This document shows positions 19,189 to 28,329 of a stretch of DNA of 64,000 bases, piece after piece. Source of the DNA: Botryobacter ruber (GTDB lineage: Bacteria > Bacteroidota > Bacteroidia > Cytophagales > Hymenobacteraceae); the NCBI RefSeq assembly GCF_003347595.2, contig NZ_QCZK02000030.1, positions 21,657 through 85,656 of the forward strand, written 5' to 3'. Both the position numbers and the translations under genes were made by a program. Position 1 is the stretch's first letter, and the number at the start of each line of letters is the position of its first letter. Below the pieces are notes generated by a model. The model did no database searches. It was not told the origin of the DNA and saw only the letters and a list, made by a program, of their open reading frames with translations.

Positions 19189-20427
19189 TTAAATCCCCTG
19201 CTTTTTCTTTAGTTCTTCTGTTGCCTTCCTTAAATCGTATCCTTCTGCTGACAGGTAGTTGTTGGCCCTGCCCCTGTACTTGGCGAACCACTGATGAATT
19301 TCTTTGGATGAAGCAGCACTCATGGCATTTTCGCGCGCTTCCAGCAGATAGTTCATCACTTTTGTCTTTTGTGCTTCCGTCAGGTTAGGCAGCATGGCTA
19401 AAAACCGGGTATAGTCTTTTGCAAGCCCGTCATCCGTCATAGCATCCTTCACCTTTTCAACCTCTGATGGAGTTAGCTCTTTTGACAGTTGTGCCAGGTA
19501 CTGCTGATGCAGCTCGTCCAGCTTTTCTTTGGCTTCGGTCCAGGCGGTGGTTACGGCAGCATCGGCGGCACCCTGGTTAGTTGCAGCCAGCTTGTTAGCA
19601 GCTTCTACCTGTTTGTTTCGGGTGTCGTGAATTGCTACCTGGCTGTAGTAGTGCTGCCTGATAATTTCCCTTACTTCTTTTGCTTTGGCAGGTTCAGCAA
19701 TTGCAAGCGCGGCCACCACTTTGTCGGCTGCTGCCTCTGACTTCTTTACTTTAGTCAGCCAGACGGCTTCAGCACCTTTTAAATCGTAACCGGCAGCTGT
19801 CAGGTAGTTCGTAATTTTGCCTTTGTATTTCCCGAACCAGGCAAGCTTTTCTTTTGAGGAACCGCCATCCATGGCATGTTCCCTTGCTTCGGTAAGCCAG
19901 GCATGAATCTGTGCCTTTTGCTCTTCTGTCAGGTCAGGCAACATGGCCAGGTAGTTTCTGTAAGTAATGGGCAGGGCGTTGTAGGTCATACCGTCCTTCA
20001 CCTGGTCTACCTGCGTGGGAGTCAGCTCCGCCGACAGCTTTGCCAGGTACCGGGTGTGCAGTTTCGCAACTCTGGCATCTGTTTTTTGATTTATTGCTGC
20101 TGTGCGGGCATCGGCTGCTGCCTTATCGGCACCTAGCTTCTTTTTTACGGCTTCGATTTTAGCATCGCGTGTATCCTGTAACGCGCGCAGGTTCACATAC
20201 TGTTCTGCAATTATGTCGCGTGCACGTGTGGCTTTGGTGGCATCTGCAAAGCTGAGTGTGGCTACAATTTTATCTGCCCGCTCTTTAACAACCTCCTGGT
20301 AGGCGACTGCTTCTTGCCTGGCTGTTGTTTTGCTCTGCGACAATGCTGGTAAAGCAGGTACTGAAAAAGTAAGCGTTAGTCCTAGCAGGCATGCATAGCC
20401 GGTAAACCGCTCTTTCTGGTTCTTCAT
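19189..20427 (-). CDS. Secreted protein with two fused DUF3826 units
   Basis: The 412-residue product has a signal peptide (about residues 1-31, ending ALPALSQ) and two copies of the DUF3826 domain, roughly residues 35-220 and 225-405. Each copy contains a charged helical stretch rich in Ala/Lys, an LSAELTP / LSKELTP segment, 'QVDQVKDGMTYNALPITY' or 'EVEKVKDAMTDDGLAKDY', a 'LAMLPDLTEEQKAQI' type helix, and the closing signature WFGKYKGKITNYL / WFAKYRGRANNYL followed by 'GYDL'. Most family members I know of carry one unit, and they are common in pectin-related loci of Bacteroidota; the function is unknown. It is separated from susD pair 3 by a terminator and is followed by its own terminator, so it is probably a single-gene unit. 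Confidence 0.85.
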   Translation of the reverse strand: MKNQKERFTGYACLLGLTLTFSVPALPALSQSKTTARQEAVAYQEVVKERADKIVATLSFADATKATRARDIIAEQYVNLRALQDTRDAKIEAVKKKLGADKAAADARTAAINQKTDARVAKLHTRYLAKLSAELTPTQVDQVKDGMTYNALPITYRNYLAMLPDLTEEQKAQIHAWLTEAREHAMDGGSSKEKLAWFGKYKGKITNYLTAAGYDLKGAEAVWLTKVKKSEAAADKVVAALAIAEPAKAKEVREIIRQHYYSQVAIHDTRNKQVEAANKLAATNQGAADAAVTTAWTEAKEKLDELHQQYLAQLSKELTPSEVEKVKDAMTDDGLAKDYTRFLAMLPNLTEAQKTKVMNYLLEARENAMSAASSKEIHQWFAKYRGRANNYLSAEGYDLRKATEELKKKQGI

Positions 20428-20590
20428 ATCTATTTATAATTTCTAAATACAAATCAATTTCTGTTGTAATTATTGGGCGAGGGTATCGGTGCTATTCATT
20501 GAATCGCCACAGCCTATTTTATTATATATATAATTATTACAATAAAAAATCATCCCAATTAAGCTTGATTATTACAAATTAAGGTATTAA

Positions 20591-20615
20591 AAAAGGGAGG
20601 ACAAGCCTCCCTTTT
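20591..20615 (-). terminator. Intrinsic terminator of susCD pair 3
   Basis: Perfect stem AAAAGGGAGG / CCTCCCTTTT with a 5-nt loop, followed by T on the minus strand; 17 bp past the susD stop. Confidence 0.88.
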
Positions 20616-20632
20616 CCATACTATAATTTATA

Positions 20633-22687
20633 CTATTGCAGGGGATCGAAATCACCATTGCCAGTCAACGCAGGCCATCCCTGTGTTTGTTGTAAATGTG
20701 GAGAAACAGATAATATGTTCTGATGTAAGCCAAAGAAGTAATACTCATTGAACCAGGTAAACTTCCAGTTGTTTGTGGTAGGATCAAGGTTATCTCTTTC
20801 CTTTACAACAAAATAATTATCATACAGGTAATCCAGGTATTCATCATAGTTAGTGATACCACTAGGATAACTTGCAGGCTGTCGGTCAATAACCGGAATA
20901 TTTCCAGCATTATTCCTTATAAGAGGGTTATCAGTACCTACATACGGAGTTCCGTCAGATTTTTTCACATAAATCCAGTACCCGGTTCTGCGGGTTCCGT
21001 TTATGGGCTCCATTCCTAACCGGTCCAGGGTATTAACTTCCGGATGCCTGTCGTACAACATCCAGCGCCTTAAATCCCAGAAACGCTTCCCTTCATACGC
21101 AAATTCAATTTGTCTTTCACGCAGTACCGCGGCAAACAACATATCGCGGTCCCCTACAGCATCACTCAATCCATAAGAACCATCATTATTTTCAAGCCCT
21201 GCACGTTCTCTGATGGCCTTGATACCTTCCAGTCCCTCATCCAATCTATCAATGCCAATGGCTGCTTCTGCCAGGTTTAATATAACTTCGGCAAAACGCA
21301 ATTCCATATAGTCAGTAGTACTAACATTAAAGTTGCCTAATCCATTGCTTGCAGTTGGGTTGGTAGCTTTCCTGAGATAGATACCGGAACTATTAGGGTT
21401 GGTTTCAGTATATCTGTTTGGCTGAAGCGTATTAGCCTGTGCTGCATTGTTAAACCAGGAGTAGGTCCATTGCCTGAAATTAGGATTAGCACTATGAGGC
21501 CATAAAGCTCCATTAAATACAAAGGTCTTATAGAAACGAGGATCCCTGTTTTTATAGAACTTATTCGGATCATAGGTATAAGCAGATGTTGGATCGCCTT
21601 TCATCTTTCCGTCCTTCATGGGGAAAGCATCAACCATTTGCTTTGTCGGGGAGATGGAGCCACCACCTAATAGTTCTCTGGAGCGGGCTGCCTGCTCATG
21701 ACCATTATTCCTTCTGGTTTGGTCTGAGGTTACGTTATTATAATTGTAAACTATAACAGCCTCAGGATTATTACTCTGAACAAACCACATGTTTTCCCAG
21801 GCCTGTGCATTGGCAAGACCTCCCGCTTTAAACAACCCAAAGCCGCCTCTTTCCAATATTTCCTTAGCTTCTTTGTTTGCATCGTAGGCTCTTTGCCAGC
21901 GTGACCGGTCATCAGATCGGTTAAACTGTGGGCTTGCCCATGTTAATAGAACACGTCCTTTCAGGGCGGCAGCTGCTCCGCTTGTTATTCTTCCCCAATC
22001 CGCAGATGATGACCATTTGTCCGGAAGCATACTTTTGGCAGCATCCAGATCTTTTACAATTTGCTCCAGCGTTTCTGACGATTTGCTACGGGGTACTGCA
22101 TTGGCATTTGAACCCTCCTCAATAATAGGATTCTGAGCAGTTAGAACTAGGGGAACGCCACCATAACGCCTGAGCAACTCAAAATACTGAAATGCTCTCC
22201 AAAATAGCACTTGTCCTTTCAAGCGCGCTCTGGTTTCCTCAGGTAGCCCATGCTTATCAATTTCGTCCATAAAAAGGTTCATTTGCCTGATTCTGGTCCA
22301 GGTATTGTTTTGAACACCATTGGCAGGAACTCGCTCTGCAAAGTACTGGAGGGCATGGTTTTGATTGTTGGCTATAGTAGCCCATGGTTTATTCCAATCG
22401 CTCTCGCCCGCCAGCTCATCTGTAGTTTGGGTAAAATCGTCCGTAAACTGTCCTCTTGCGCCGGTTTGATGATGAATGAAGGGTTGTCCATTATTATCAG
22501 GCTGAAACAGAAAGTAGATAAAATCTACATAAGCCTGAGCCATAACGGGGTCTTTAAAAACTTCCTCATTCATGCCCGTTAAATCTACTTTCTCTTGCAG
22601 GAAATCATCCTTACAACTTGCAATCACCAGCATCAATGAAGCCAGTAGATATATGATTTTATTTCGTTTCATAATCATTTTTAACAT
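20633..22687 (-). CDS. SusD/RagB-family outer-membrane lipoprotein, pair 3
   Basis: The 684-residue product has a SPII signal ending ASLMLVIASCKDDFLQ. The start could also be the ATG four or six codons later (MKRNKIIYLL gives a tidier signal peptide). SusD features are 'LKGQVLFWRAFQYFELLRRY', 'TLEQIVKDLDAAKSMLPDKW', 'AALKGRVLLTWASPQFN', 'YMELRFAEVILNLAEAAIG' and 'ERQIEFAYEGKRFWDLRRW', closing with 'GNGDFDPLQ'. This is the longer type of SusD and is most like pair 4 in this window (both end in a GFDPLQ/DFDPLQ tail). The susC gene ends 15 bp upstream. Expected on the outer-membrane surface as oligosaccharide binder. Confidence 0.94.
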   Translation of the reverse strand: MLKMIMKRNKIIYLLASLMLVIASCKDDFLQEKVDLTGMNEEVFKDPVMAQAYVDFIYFLFQPDNNGQPFIHHQTGARGQFTDDFTQTTDELAGESDWNKPWATIANNQNHALQYFAERVPANGVQNNTWTRIRQMNLFMDEIDKHGLPEETRARLKGQVLFWRAFQYFELLRRYGGVPLVLTAQNPIIEEGSNANAVPRSKSSETLEQIVKDLDAAKSMLPDKWSSSADWGRITSGAAAALKGRVLLTWASPQFNRSDDRSRWQRAYDANKEAKEILERGGFGLFKAGGLANAQAWENMWFVQSNNPEAVIVYNYNNVTSDQTRRNNGHEQAARSRELLGGGSISPTKQMVDAFPMKDGKMKGDPTSAYTYDPNKFYKNRDPRFYKTFVFNGALWPHSANPNFRQWTYSWFNNAAQANTLQPNRYTETNPNSSGIYLRKATNPTASNGLGNFNVSTTDYMELRFAEVILNLAEAAIGIDRLDEGLEGIKAIRERAGLENNDGSYGLSDAVGDRDMLFAAVLRERQIEFAYEGKRFWDLRRWMLYDRHPEVNTLDRLGMEPINGTRRTGYWIYVKKSDGTPYVGTDNPLIRNNAGNIPVIDRQPASYPSGITNYDEYLDYLYDNYFVVKERDNLDPTTNNWKFTWFNEYYFFGLHQNILSVSPHLQQTQGWPALTGNGDFDPLQ

Positions 22688-22702
22688 CTTCTCAATTGTT
22701 TA

Positions 22703-25700
22703 TTACAATGTCAGATTAACACCTAAAGAATAGGTTCTCAAAACAGGGTAATTCTCCCATGATCCCTCTGCACTTTTATAGGAATATGGATTATAGAAAG
22801 TAATAGGGTTTATACTAGTTAAAGCTATTCTGGCATTCTGTACATGCATCGCATCTGCCAGTTTTGTGGGCAGTGTATAACTAAGGTTAAAGTTAGGCAT
22901 TCGTAATCTGAATGCGTTTACCTGGTAAAACGTTGAACGAGGGGAAAGACTTACACTACTAAAGTGTGGATTAGGTAGAGTGCCTCCAGGATTGAGCTCC
23001 GGATCATAAATATTATTCCAGTAAGCAGGCATATTTTGATACAGGTTGCTGATATCTCCCTGCATGCGGCTTCTGGCATCAATCTCAGACCAGCCCCCAA
23101 AAGACCCTGTAATTACTGCGTCAAAGCTTAAACCTTTATATCCAAGTTTGAGAGTGACTCCAAAGTTGTTATGGCTTGAAGCTCTCTTTGCTAACTGAAT
23201 CTGATCATTATCATCAATAACTCCATCAGGGCCTGCAAAAGTACCATCAGCCTGTAATGGGCCTCTTACATCTCTGTAGTAAAGCATGCCTGGTCTTAAA
23301 TTATTGGCAGTCTGATCGAAAACCTGCTTAATGTTATACTGTTCTACATAAGCATCTATTTCTGCCTGGTCACGGAACATGCCCAGGTAATCATAGCCCC
23401 ATACGCCATTGTCAGTAGATTGTCCGGGACGAGGAGTTTTCCAAGGGTAAAGCAGATCATTTTCGATAAAATTATGCTTTATAATCTTATTATCATACCA
23501 TGAAAAGCGGCCTTCTATTCCATACCTGAAGTCTTTTCCGATATTGTCGTCCCAGCCTAAACTTACTTCATAACCAAAAGTGTTCATAGCTCCGAAGTTC
23601 TGAGCAGCACTAGTTCCCCCTAATGTTACAGGTACATTACCCGTTACAACCATAAGCATATTAGTTGCTTTATTGTAAAATCCTTCTACAGTAGCAGAAA
23701 GCCTTGAATTTAAGAAACGGGCATCCAGGCCGATATTCTGTTTCAGTTCATCACTCCAGACAGCAGCACGATTGGGAGAAGCCTCCATCTTAATACCGGT
23801 ACCCTTAGGAGTGTTGTCACCAAATACAGGAGCTTTCCCGCCCTGGAACGTGTAGCGCTGGCGCCATTCCCACATTTTAGTGTCATCTTTACCTAATAGA
23901 CCTACCGAATATCTCAACTTGAGCATATTGATAGCATCCATATTAAAGAAGTTTTCTTCCGAGATAACCCAGCCTGTGCCTAATGAATAAAATTTACCCC
24001 AGTAGTTTTCGGGTGCAAACTTAGTGGAAGCATCACTTCGGAACATAAAGTCCATCAGATACTTGCCATCAAAGTTGTAGTTAAGCCGGCCAATATAACC
24101 CATATTACCTGACTGATAACCATAAGTTCTTCCGTCGATCTCGCCAAAAGCCGTTCCGAACTGGCCGTTAGTGCCTGCAATCGGATCCTCTTTCCAAACC
24201 TCTTCCATATTGGATTCTGTTTCACCTCGTTCAACTGTAAAAAAGCCGCCTACCGTGTGTTTCCCGAATGTCTGGTTATAATTCAGAGCGAAGTTGAGTT
24301 GGGTAGACAGGGCATTCTCATTCATGAAACGGATGCGGTTATCGTTTGTGAATTTTGTTGCCACCGGGTCAGTTGCGCCTTCATAAATATGCCCGCGGGA
24401 ACCTGTTCTAGTAAAACTGTACAGATAGTATTGACCACCAATTCTGGCAGACCTGCCCGAAGTCATGTTTCTGGCATAAGAAACTTTTGCCTTAAGTCCT
24501 TTCAAAAAAGGAGCCTCGTATTCGGCATACAGGTTGATTAGGGTTCCTTTATCATCATTATCCATGTAATTATCGCCTTTATCAAGCTCGAAGAAGTGGT
24601 ATGCCGACAGGTTATTTCCACTGCCCGGGAGCCTTACCGGCAAGCCATCGATATACATGGGCACATAACGAGGAGCCAAAAGGAGGTTATTATAATCGTT
24701 TTCTGCATTCTCTCCTCCTATTTTACTATTCATTTTTAAGGTGTTCTGGAAATTACCAGCAACCTGTAAGCCTACTTTCATGCCAGCCATAACATTTACA
24801 TCAGCCCCGGCACGAAAGGTCCATTTATCATAGTCAAGCTTCCCCATGTTACCATTTTGGGTAAAGTATGCTACGTTTGCAAAGTAAGTTGATTTGTTCG
24901 TCCCTCCACTAACATTTAATGTATGACGCGTATTGTAAGATGCCTGCCAGGCTTCATCTAACCAATCATAATTAATATTTTTAAAGTGTTCTAACTCATC
25001 ATCTCCAAAGAAGTAACGGTTATCACCAGCATCTCTGTTAGCACCATTAGGCCCGTTCATAATATTGACGTACCGCGCCATATCATACGCACTCAACATC
25101 TTTGTTCTGTATGCTTCGTCGTTGACAGCATAAGAACCACTGTAAGTTATTCTGGGCGGGCCTTCCTTACCACGTTTTGTTGTTACAATTACAACACCAT
25201 TAGCCCCCCTTGAGCCATACATAGCGGCTGCAGCATCTTTCAGAATAGTTATACTCTCAACTTCAGAAGGATCGAGGCTATTGAAGAGGGTAGGATCCGG
25301 AGCATTCTGAGAGTTTACCTGAATTACATCATCAATAACGTATAAAGGATTGTTGTTTTGGGCGTTAGAAAAAGACCCTGGGTTACGTATAGATAACTGC
25401 GCCTGGGAACCAGGACGGTCTGTACCACCGCTCACGCCTAGTCCTAATACCCTACCCTGTAACGCTGCTCCCAGGTTACCAAGAGGCAGGTCCTCAATTT
25501 CTTTGGCATTGATTGCATCAACTGCACCAGTAGTTGCACCTCTTGTAGTGGTTCCGCCATATCCAACTACAATAACTTCCTCCAGAGCTTTGGCATCGGG
25601 AGACAGTGTTACATCAATGCTGCTACGCTTGTTTATTGGTACCTCTTGGGTCTTGTATCCTAAAAAGGAAATAACTAATGTACCAGATCCATCGGAGACA

Positions 25701-26005
25701 GTCAGCGAAAAATTACCATTGACGTCAGTTGCAGTACCTTTAGATGTACCTTTCAGCACAACCGTAACACCCGGCAGCCCTTGGCCCTGCTCATCTTTAA
25801 TTTTTCCGACAACAGTCATATTTTGCTGGGCAGCCAGTATGGCTGCAGCTCTGGTATCACGTTGCACCAGAAAGGCAGTTATTTTATCCTGATTATCACT
25901 GGCAAGGTTCCCTGCAGACGCAAGTCCCTGGCCTAAACTTAGCTGCCACGTTCCCAGCAGCAAGCAGGGGAGCAGCAATCTTTTGAGAGGGTAAACTGTC
26001 TTCAT
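22703..26005 (-). CDS. SusC/RagA TonB-dependent outer-membrane transporter, pair 3
   Basis: The 1100-residue product begins MKTVYPLKRLLLPCLLLGTW, nearly identical to pair 1, followed by a CarboxypepD_reg-like domain (VVGKIKDEQGQGLPGVTVVL to VTLSPDAKALEE) that also matches pair 1 closely. The plug (VIVVGYGGTTTRGATTGAVD, EVESITILKDAAAAMYGSRG, ANGVVIVTTKRGKEGPPRI) and the barrel then diverge. It ends YSLGVNLTL. It is the outer-membrane channel of pair 3, 15 bp ahead of its SusD. The leader has the shared promoter, dyad and conserved block, so the leader plus N-terminal module appears to be shared with pair 1 while the substrate-specific part is different. Confidence 0.95.
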   Translation of the reverse strand: MKTVYPLKRLLLPCLLLGTWQLSLGQGLASAGNLASDNQDKITAFLVQRDTRAAAILAAQQNMTVVGKIKDEQGQGLPGVTVVLKGTSKGTATDVNGNFSLTVSDGSGTLVISFLGYKTQEVPINKRSSIDVTLSPDAKALEEVIVVGYGGTTTRGATTGAVDAINAKEIEDLPLGNLGAALQGRVLGLGVSGGTDRPGSQAQLSIRNPGSFSNAQNNNPLYVIDDVIQVNSQNAPDPTLFNSLDPSEVESITILKDAAAAMYGSRGANGVVIVTTKRGKEGPPRITYSGSYAVNDEAYRTKMLSAYDMARYVNIMNGPNGANRDAGDNRYFFGDDELEHFKNINYDWLDEAWQASYNTRHTLNVSGGTNKSTYFANVAYFTQNGNMGKLDYDKWTFRAGADVNVMAGMKVGLQVAGNFQNTLKMNSKIGGENAENDYNNLLLAPRYVPMYIDGLPVRLPGSGNNLSAYHFFELDKGDNYMDNDDKGTLINLYAEYEAPFLKGLKAKVSYARNMTSGRSARIGGQYYLYSFTRTGSRGHIYEGATDPVATKFTNDNRIRFMNENALSTQLNFALNYNQTFGKHTVGGFFTVERGETESNMEEVWKEDPIAGTNGQFGTAFGEIDGRTYGYQSGNMGYIGRLNYNFDGKYLMDFMFRSDASTKFAPENYWGKFYSLGTGWVISEENFFNMDAINMLKLRYSVGLLGKDDTKMWEWRQRYTFQGGKAPVFGDNTPKGTGIKMEASPNRAAVWSDELKQNIGLDARFLNSRLSATVEGFYNKATNMLMVVTGNVPVTLGGTSAAQNFGAMNTFGYEVSLGWDDNIGKDFRYGIEGRFSWYDNKIIKHNFIENDLLYPWKTPRPGQSTDNGVWGYDYLGMFRDQAEIDAYVEQYNIKQVFDQTANNLRPGMLYYRDVRGPLQADGTFAGPDGVIDDNDQIQLAKRASSHNNFGVTLKLGYKGLSFDAVITGSFGGWSEIDARSRMQGDISNLYQNMPAYWNNIYDPELNPGGTLPNPHFSSVSLSPRSTFYQVNAFRLRMPNFNLSYTLPTKLADAMHVQNARIALTSINPITFYNPYSYKSAEGSWENYPVLRTYSLGVNLTL

Positions 26006-26151
26006 AAATAGTTGTTAAGTGAAATATAAATATTGTAAGTAAACTCAAGCAAGATAAAAGCACGGGCTCAACAGCTCATTATCTGTACACACATCGAATA
26101 TTCCAATTATCTAAAAAGGAGGCGCCCAAGGCAGGCTCAATTCCTTCTTTT

Positions 26152-26196
26152 AAAAACAATATTATCCCTCAGCTATGAACATAGCTATCCTGTTTT
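26152..26196 (-). promoter_or_regulatory. Conserved susC leader block, copy 2
   Basis: Matches 12817..12860 at most positions, including ACAATATT, TCCCTC and ACATAGCTATCCTGTT on the plus strand, and lies about 83 nt from the dyad as in the other leader. Confidence 0.6.
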
Positions 26197-26278
26197 ATGT
26201 AACCACACAAAGCACACTATACTATTTTTATATATTAAAGTATTTTTTTTTCTTTAGTAACAAAGAAAACAAACCACG

Positions 26279-26292
26279 AACTAATGTTTGTA
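26279..26292. promoter_or_regulatory. Dyad operator candidate in susC pair 3 leader
   Basis: AACTAATGTTTGTA, close to AACNAACGTTNGTT, about 120 nt downstream of the -7 box. Confidence 0.5.
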
Positions 26293-26413
26293 AATTGGAT
26301 TACAAATTGTGAGCTTCTTTTTTAAGATAAAGTTTAAAATGATGATTTGGTTTTCTGTGTATTCGAATTGAGTGGCAAATACAGTCCTCAAGCAGCTGCT
26401 GCTTTAGACTGTT

Positions 26414-26442
26414 CAAAAATAAAAAATAAATTCATATATAAA
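26414..26442 (-). promoter_or_regulatory. Promoter of susCD pair 3
   Basis: Minus-strand -7 box TATTTTTG (26414..26421) with AT palindrome TTCATATATAAA (26431..26442) centred 15.5 bp from the box. The leader is about 400 nt. Confidence 0.65.
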
Positions 26443-26716
26443 AAAGTTTTTACAAATAAATTTTACTTTTTCTTTCGAACTATTTCAATCATCTACAAAA
26501 ACAATAAAAAACGAAAACAAAAGAAAATCCACAGACAATTGTAACAGGTTATAGTTGAGATGCTACTTTGGGGTTAACTTATTGAAAATTCTAAAGTGTA
26601 CATGGTAACTGGCACAAATACACCTGTCCAACGACCTACTCCTGCGGATATGTTATTGCACTTGTCGTTCTGTCTCCTTATTTCACTTCTCCTACATCCA
26701 TTTTGGACGCTTTTAA

Positions 26717-26754
26717 ACTTTGCTGCAGCTGCCACCACTCCCTCTGCTCCTGAT
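26717..26754 (-). repeat. Repeat family A, single inverted arm
   Basis: TTTGCTGCAGCTGCCACCAC followed by TCCCTCTGCTCCTG; no forward partner is clear. It leads directly into the terminator at 26764, as at 13350..13426. Confidence 0.7.
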
Positions 26755-26763
26755 CTAAAATAA

Positions 26764-26794
26764 AAAGAGGCATCCCCAGCCGGAATGCCTCTTT
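26764..26794 (-). terminator. Intrinsic terminator of the pectinolytic block
   Basis: AAAGAGGCATCC / GGAATGCCTCTTT, the same arms as the terminator at 13396..13426, followed on the minus strand by TTTTTATTTT. It lies 29 bp beyond the pectinesterase stop. Confidence 0.85.
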
Positions 26795-26823
26795 CACCTA
26801 TTTGTTAAGTTTTTGTATAAACG

Positions 26824-28329
26824 TTAATTCGACCCGAAAACAAACTTTTTCACCACTGTCTGCCCCTTCTTATTTACGAGTCGGGCGACATAGGCACCAT
26901 GCCCCATACCTGCCAGCGAAATGTTGTCTGTATTCTCAGCTTCTTTTACCAATGCCCCTGCTAAATTGTACACCGTTACATTGACCTTCTCCGAAATCAG
27001 CATGTTATTTTCTGCGAAAGAGACACGGAAAGCAGGGGCGGCGAGCTTTTTTAGGGAATTAACCGTTGGCTGTACCGTTACTTCAGGCGACGGTGCACTC
27101 TGGTTGCCACTGTTTGCTACTGCTTTTACCTGGTATGCATTTGCGATGGCCGGGTCTGCGGTGGCATCGGTGTAAGAGGGAGTTGCAGCAAAACCAATTA
27201 CCGTTCCGTTGCGGCTGATCACATAGCCTTTCGCCTGGTCCACTGCCTGCCAGGAGAGTACGTACCCTGCAGCGGCAGCTAATCCCTGCGGTGCCGGAAG
27301 GCTGGACGCAATTTCCCGCGGGTTCCAGACTACGTTATCCTTCTTTAAAAAGTAATCCAGGTTGTAGTAATTGGCCACCATATCTGCTGTTAACTGGCTG
27401 CTCCAGGTTACCCGCTGGCTTACATCCAGCGGCTCTCCTTGCAGATCCTTGCTTTGGTATTCGGCAAAGGTACCGTTCAGGTGATTATTGCCGCTCCAGG
27501 TTGACCAGCCTGCAGGGCGGATGTGGCTGCCCATTTTGGTGTTGATGAAAACAGTGGAACCGGGCGCACCCCAAGGCCTGCCCAGGAAATAACTGGCAGC
27601 AGGAACATCCTGATTAGCTGTAAGGGTGCTGTTCAGGAACAGGAGGCCGTGGTAAAAAGGAGCGCCGTTTACCGTAGAGATTAGTTTGGTGTCGTTGTGC
27701 GCCGTAATATATTGTCCGCCCTGCACCGAATTTATAATACAGTTTTCGAACAAGGCTGTGGCATCGCCAAAAATAAAATCGGTTGCGCCCTCTATAAAGC
27801 AATCTACATTGTACTGCCGCCCTTTTTGGGCATAATAAGTATCCTGAAACCCGAGAAACCTGCAGTTCTTAAATACCTGGCGCTGCCCTGTGGTATGAAT
27901 TGCTACTGCCTGCCCTACGTTTCCTGCCGTGTTCCGTATCGTCAGGTTTTCGGCATAAAAGTCGTTTCCCTGGGCCTGCAGGGTATAGGAGGAACCTGTC
28001 GTGATGTTGGTGCCCGGTTTTCCGCTGTAGTCGTTCCAGCTGATGATCACCCCATCACGGCTTTCGCCTATCAGGCTGATATTCTGAAACGCCACATAGA
28101 GCTTTTCCTCATACACTCCATCTTTGATGTAGATAAGCGTGCGTGTAGGCTTGTCAAAAAGAACCCGGCTGATAGCATCCTGAATTCTGGTGTAATCACC
28201 GGAGCCATCTTTGGCGACTACATAATTGTATACTTGCTGTGCTTGTGCAGCAGTGGTAACAACCAGCAAAAGAGTGGCAGCTGCCAACCAGGAGGTTAGG
28301 AACTGTAATGGTTTTGAATTAGAAATCAT
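26824..28329 (-). CDS. Secreted CE8 pectin methylesterase with FN3-like and T9SS domains
   Basis: The 501-residue product removes methyl esters from homogalacturonan. It has a signal peptide (about 1-30), then a right-handed beta-helix CE8 domain (about 33-340). Family signatures are KDGVYEEKLYV (69-79), GQAVAIH, FQDTYYAQKGRQYN with Asp163 as predicted acid/base, IEGATDFIFGDA with Asp184 as predicted nucleophile, and LGRPWG with Arg251 and Trp253. A FN3-like segment (about 345-420) is followed by a T9SS C-terminal sorting domain (about 425-501) ending KKGQTVVKKFVFGSN. It should therefore be exported across the outer membrane and anchored or released. The start codon overlaps the stop of the upstream pectate lyase gene by 4 bp, so the two are coupled; demethylation would expose pectin to those lyases. 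Confidence 0.93.
   Translation of the reverse strand: MISNSKPLQFLTSWLAAATLLLVVTTAAQAQQVYNYVVAKDGSGDYTRIQDAISRVLFDKPTRTLIYIKDGVYEEKLYVAFQNISLIGESRDGVIISWNDYSGKPGTNITTGSSYTLQAQGNDFYAENLTIRNTAGNVGQAVAIHTTGQRQVFKNCRFLGFQDTYYAQKGRQYNVDCFIEGATDFIFGDATALFENCIINSVQGGQYITAHNDTKLISTVNGAPFYHGLLFLNSTLTANQDVPAASYFLGRPWGAPGSTVFINTKMGSHIRPAGWSTWSGNNHLNGTFAEYQSKDLQGEPLDVSQRVTWSSQLTADMVANYYNLDYFLKKDNVVWNPREIASSLPAPQGLAAAAGYVLSWQAVDQAKGYVISRNGTVIGFAATPSYTDATADPAIANAYQVKAVANSGNQSAPSPEVTVQPTVNSLKKLAAPAFRVSFAENNMLISEKVNVTVYNLAGALVKEAENTDNISLAGMGHGAYVARLVNKKGQTVVKKFVFGSN

Larger units (their letters stand above)
26006..26823. other. Spacer with susC pair 3 leader, repeat A arm and pectinesterase terminator
   Basis: The 818-bp spacer contains the pair 3 promoter, dyad and conserved leader block, one inverted repeat A arm and a terminator. 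A very AT-rich part (about 26221..26540) shows no coding potential. Confidence 0.7.
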
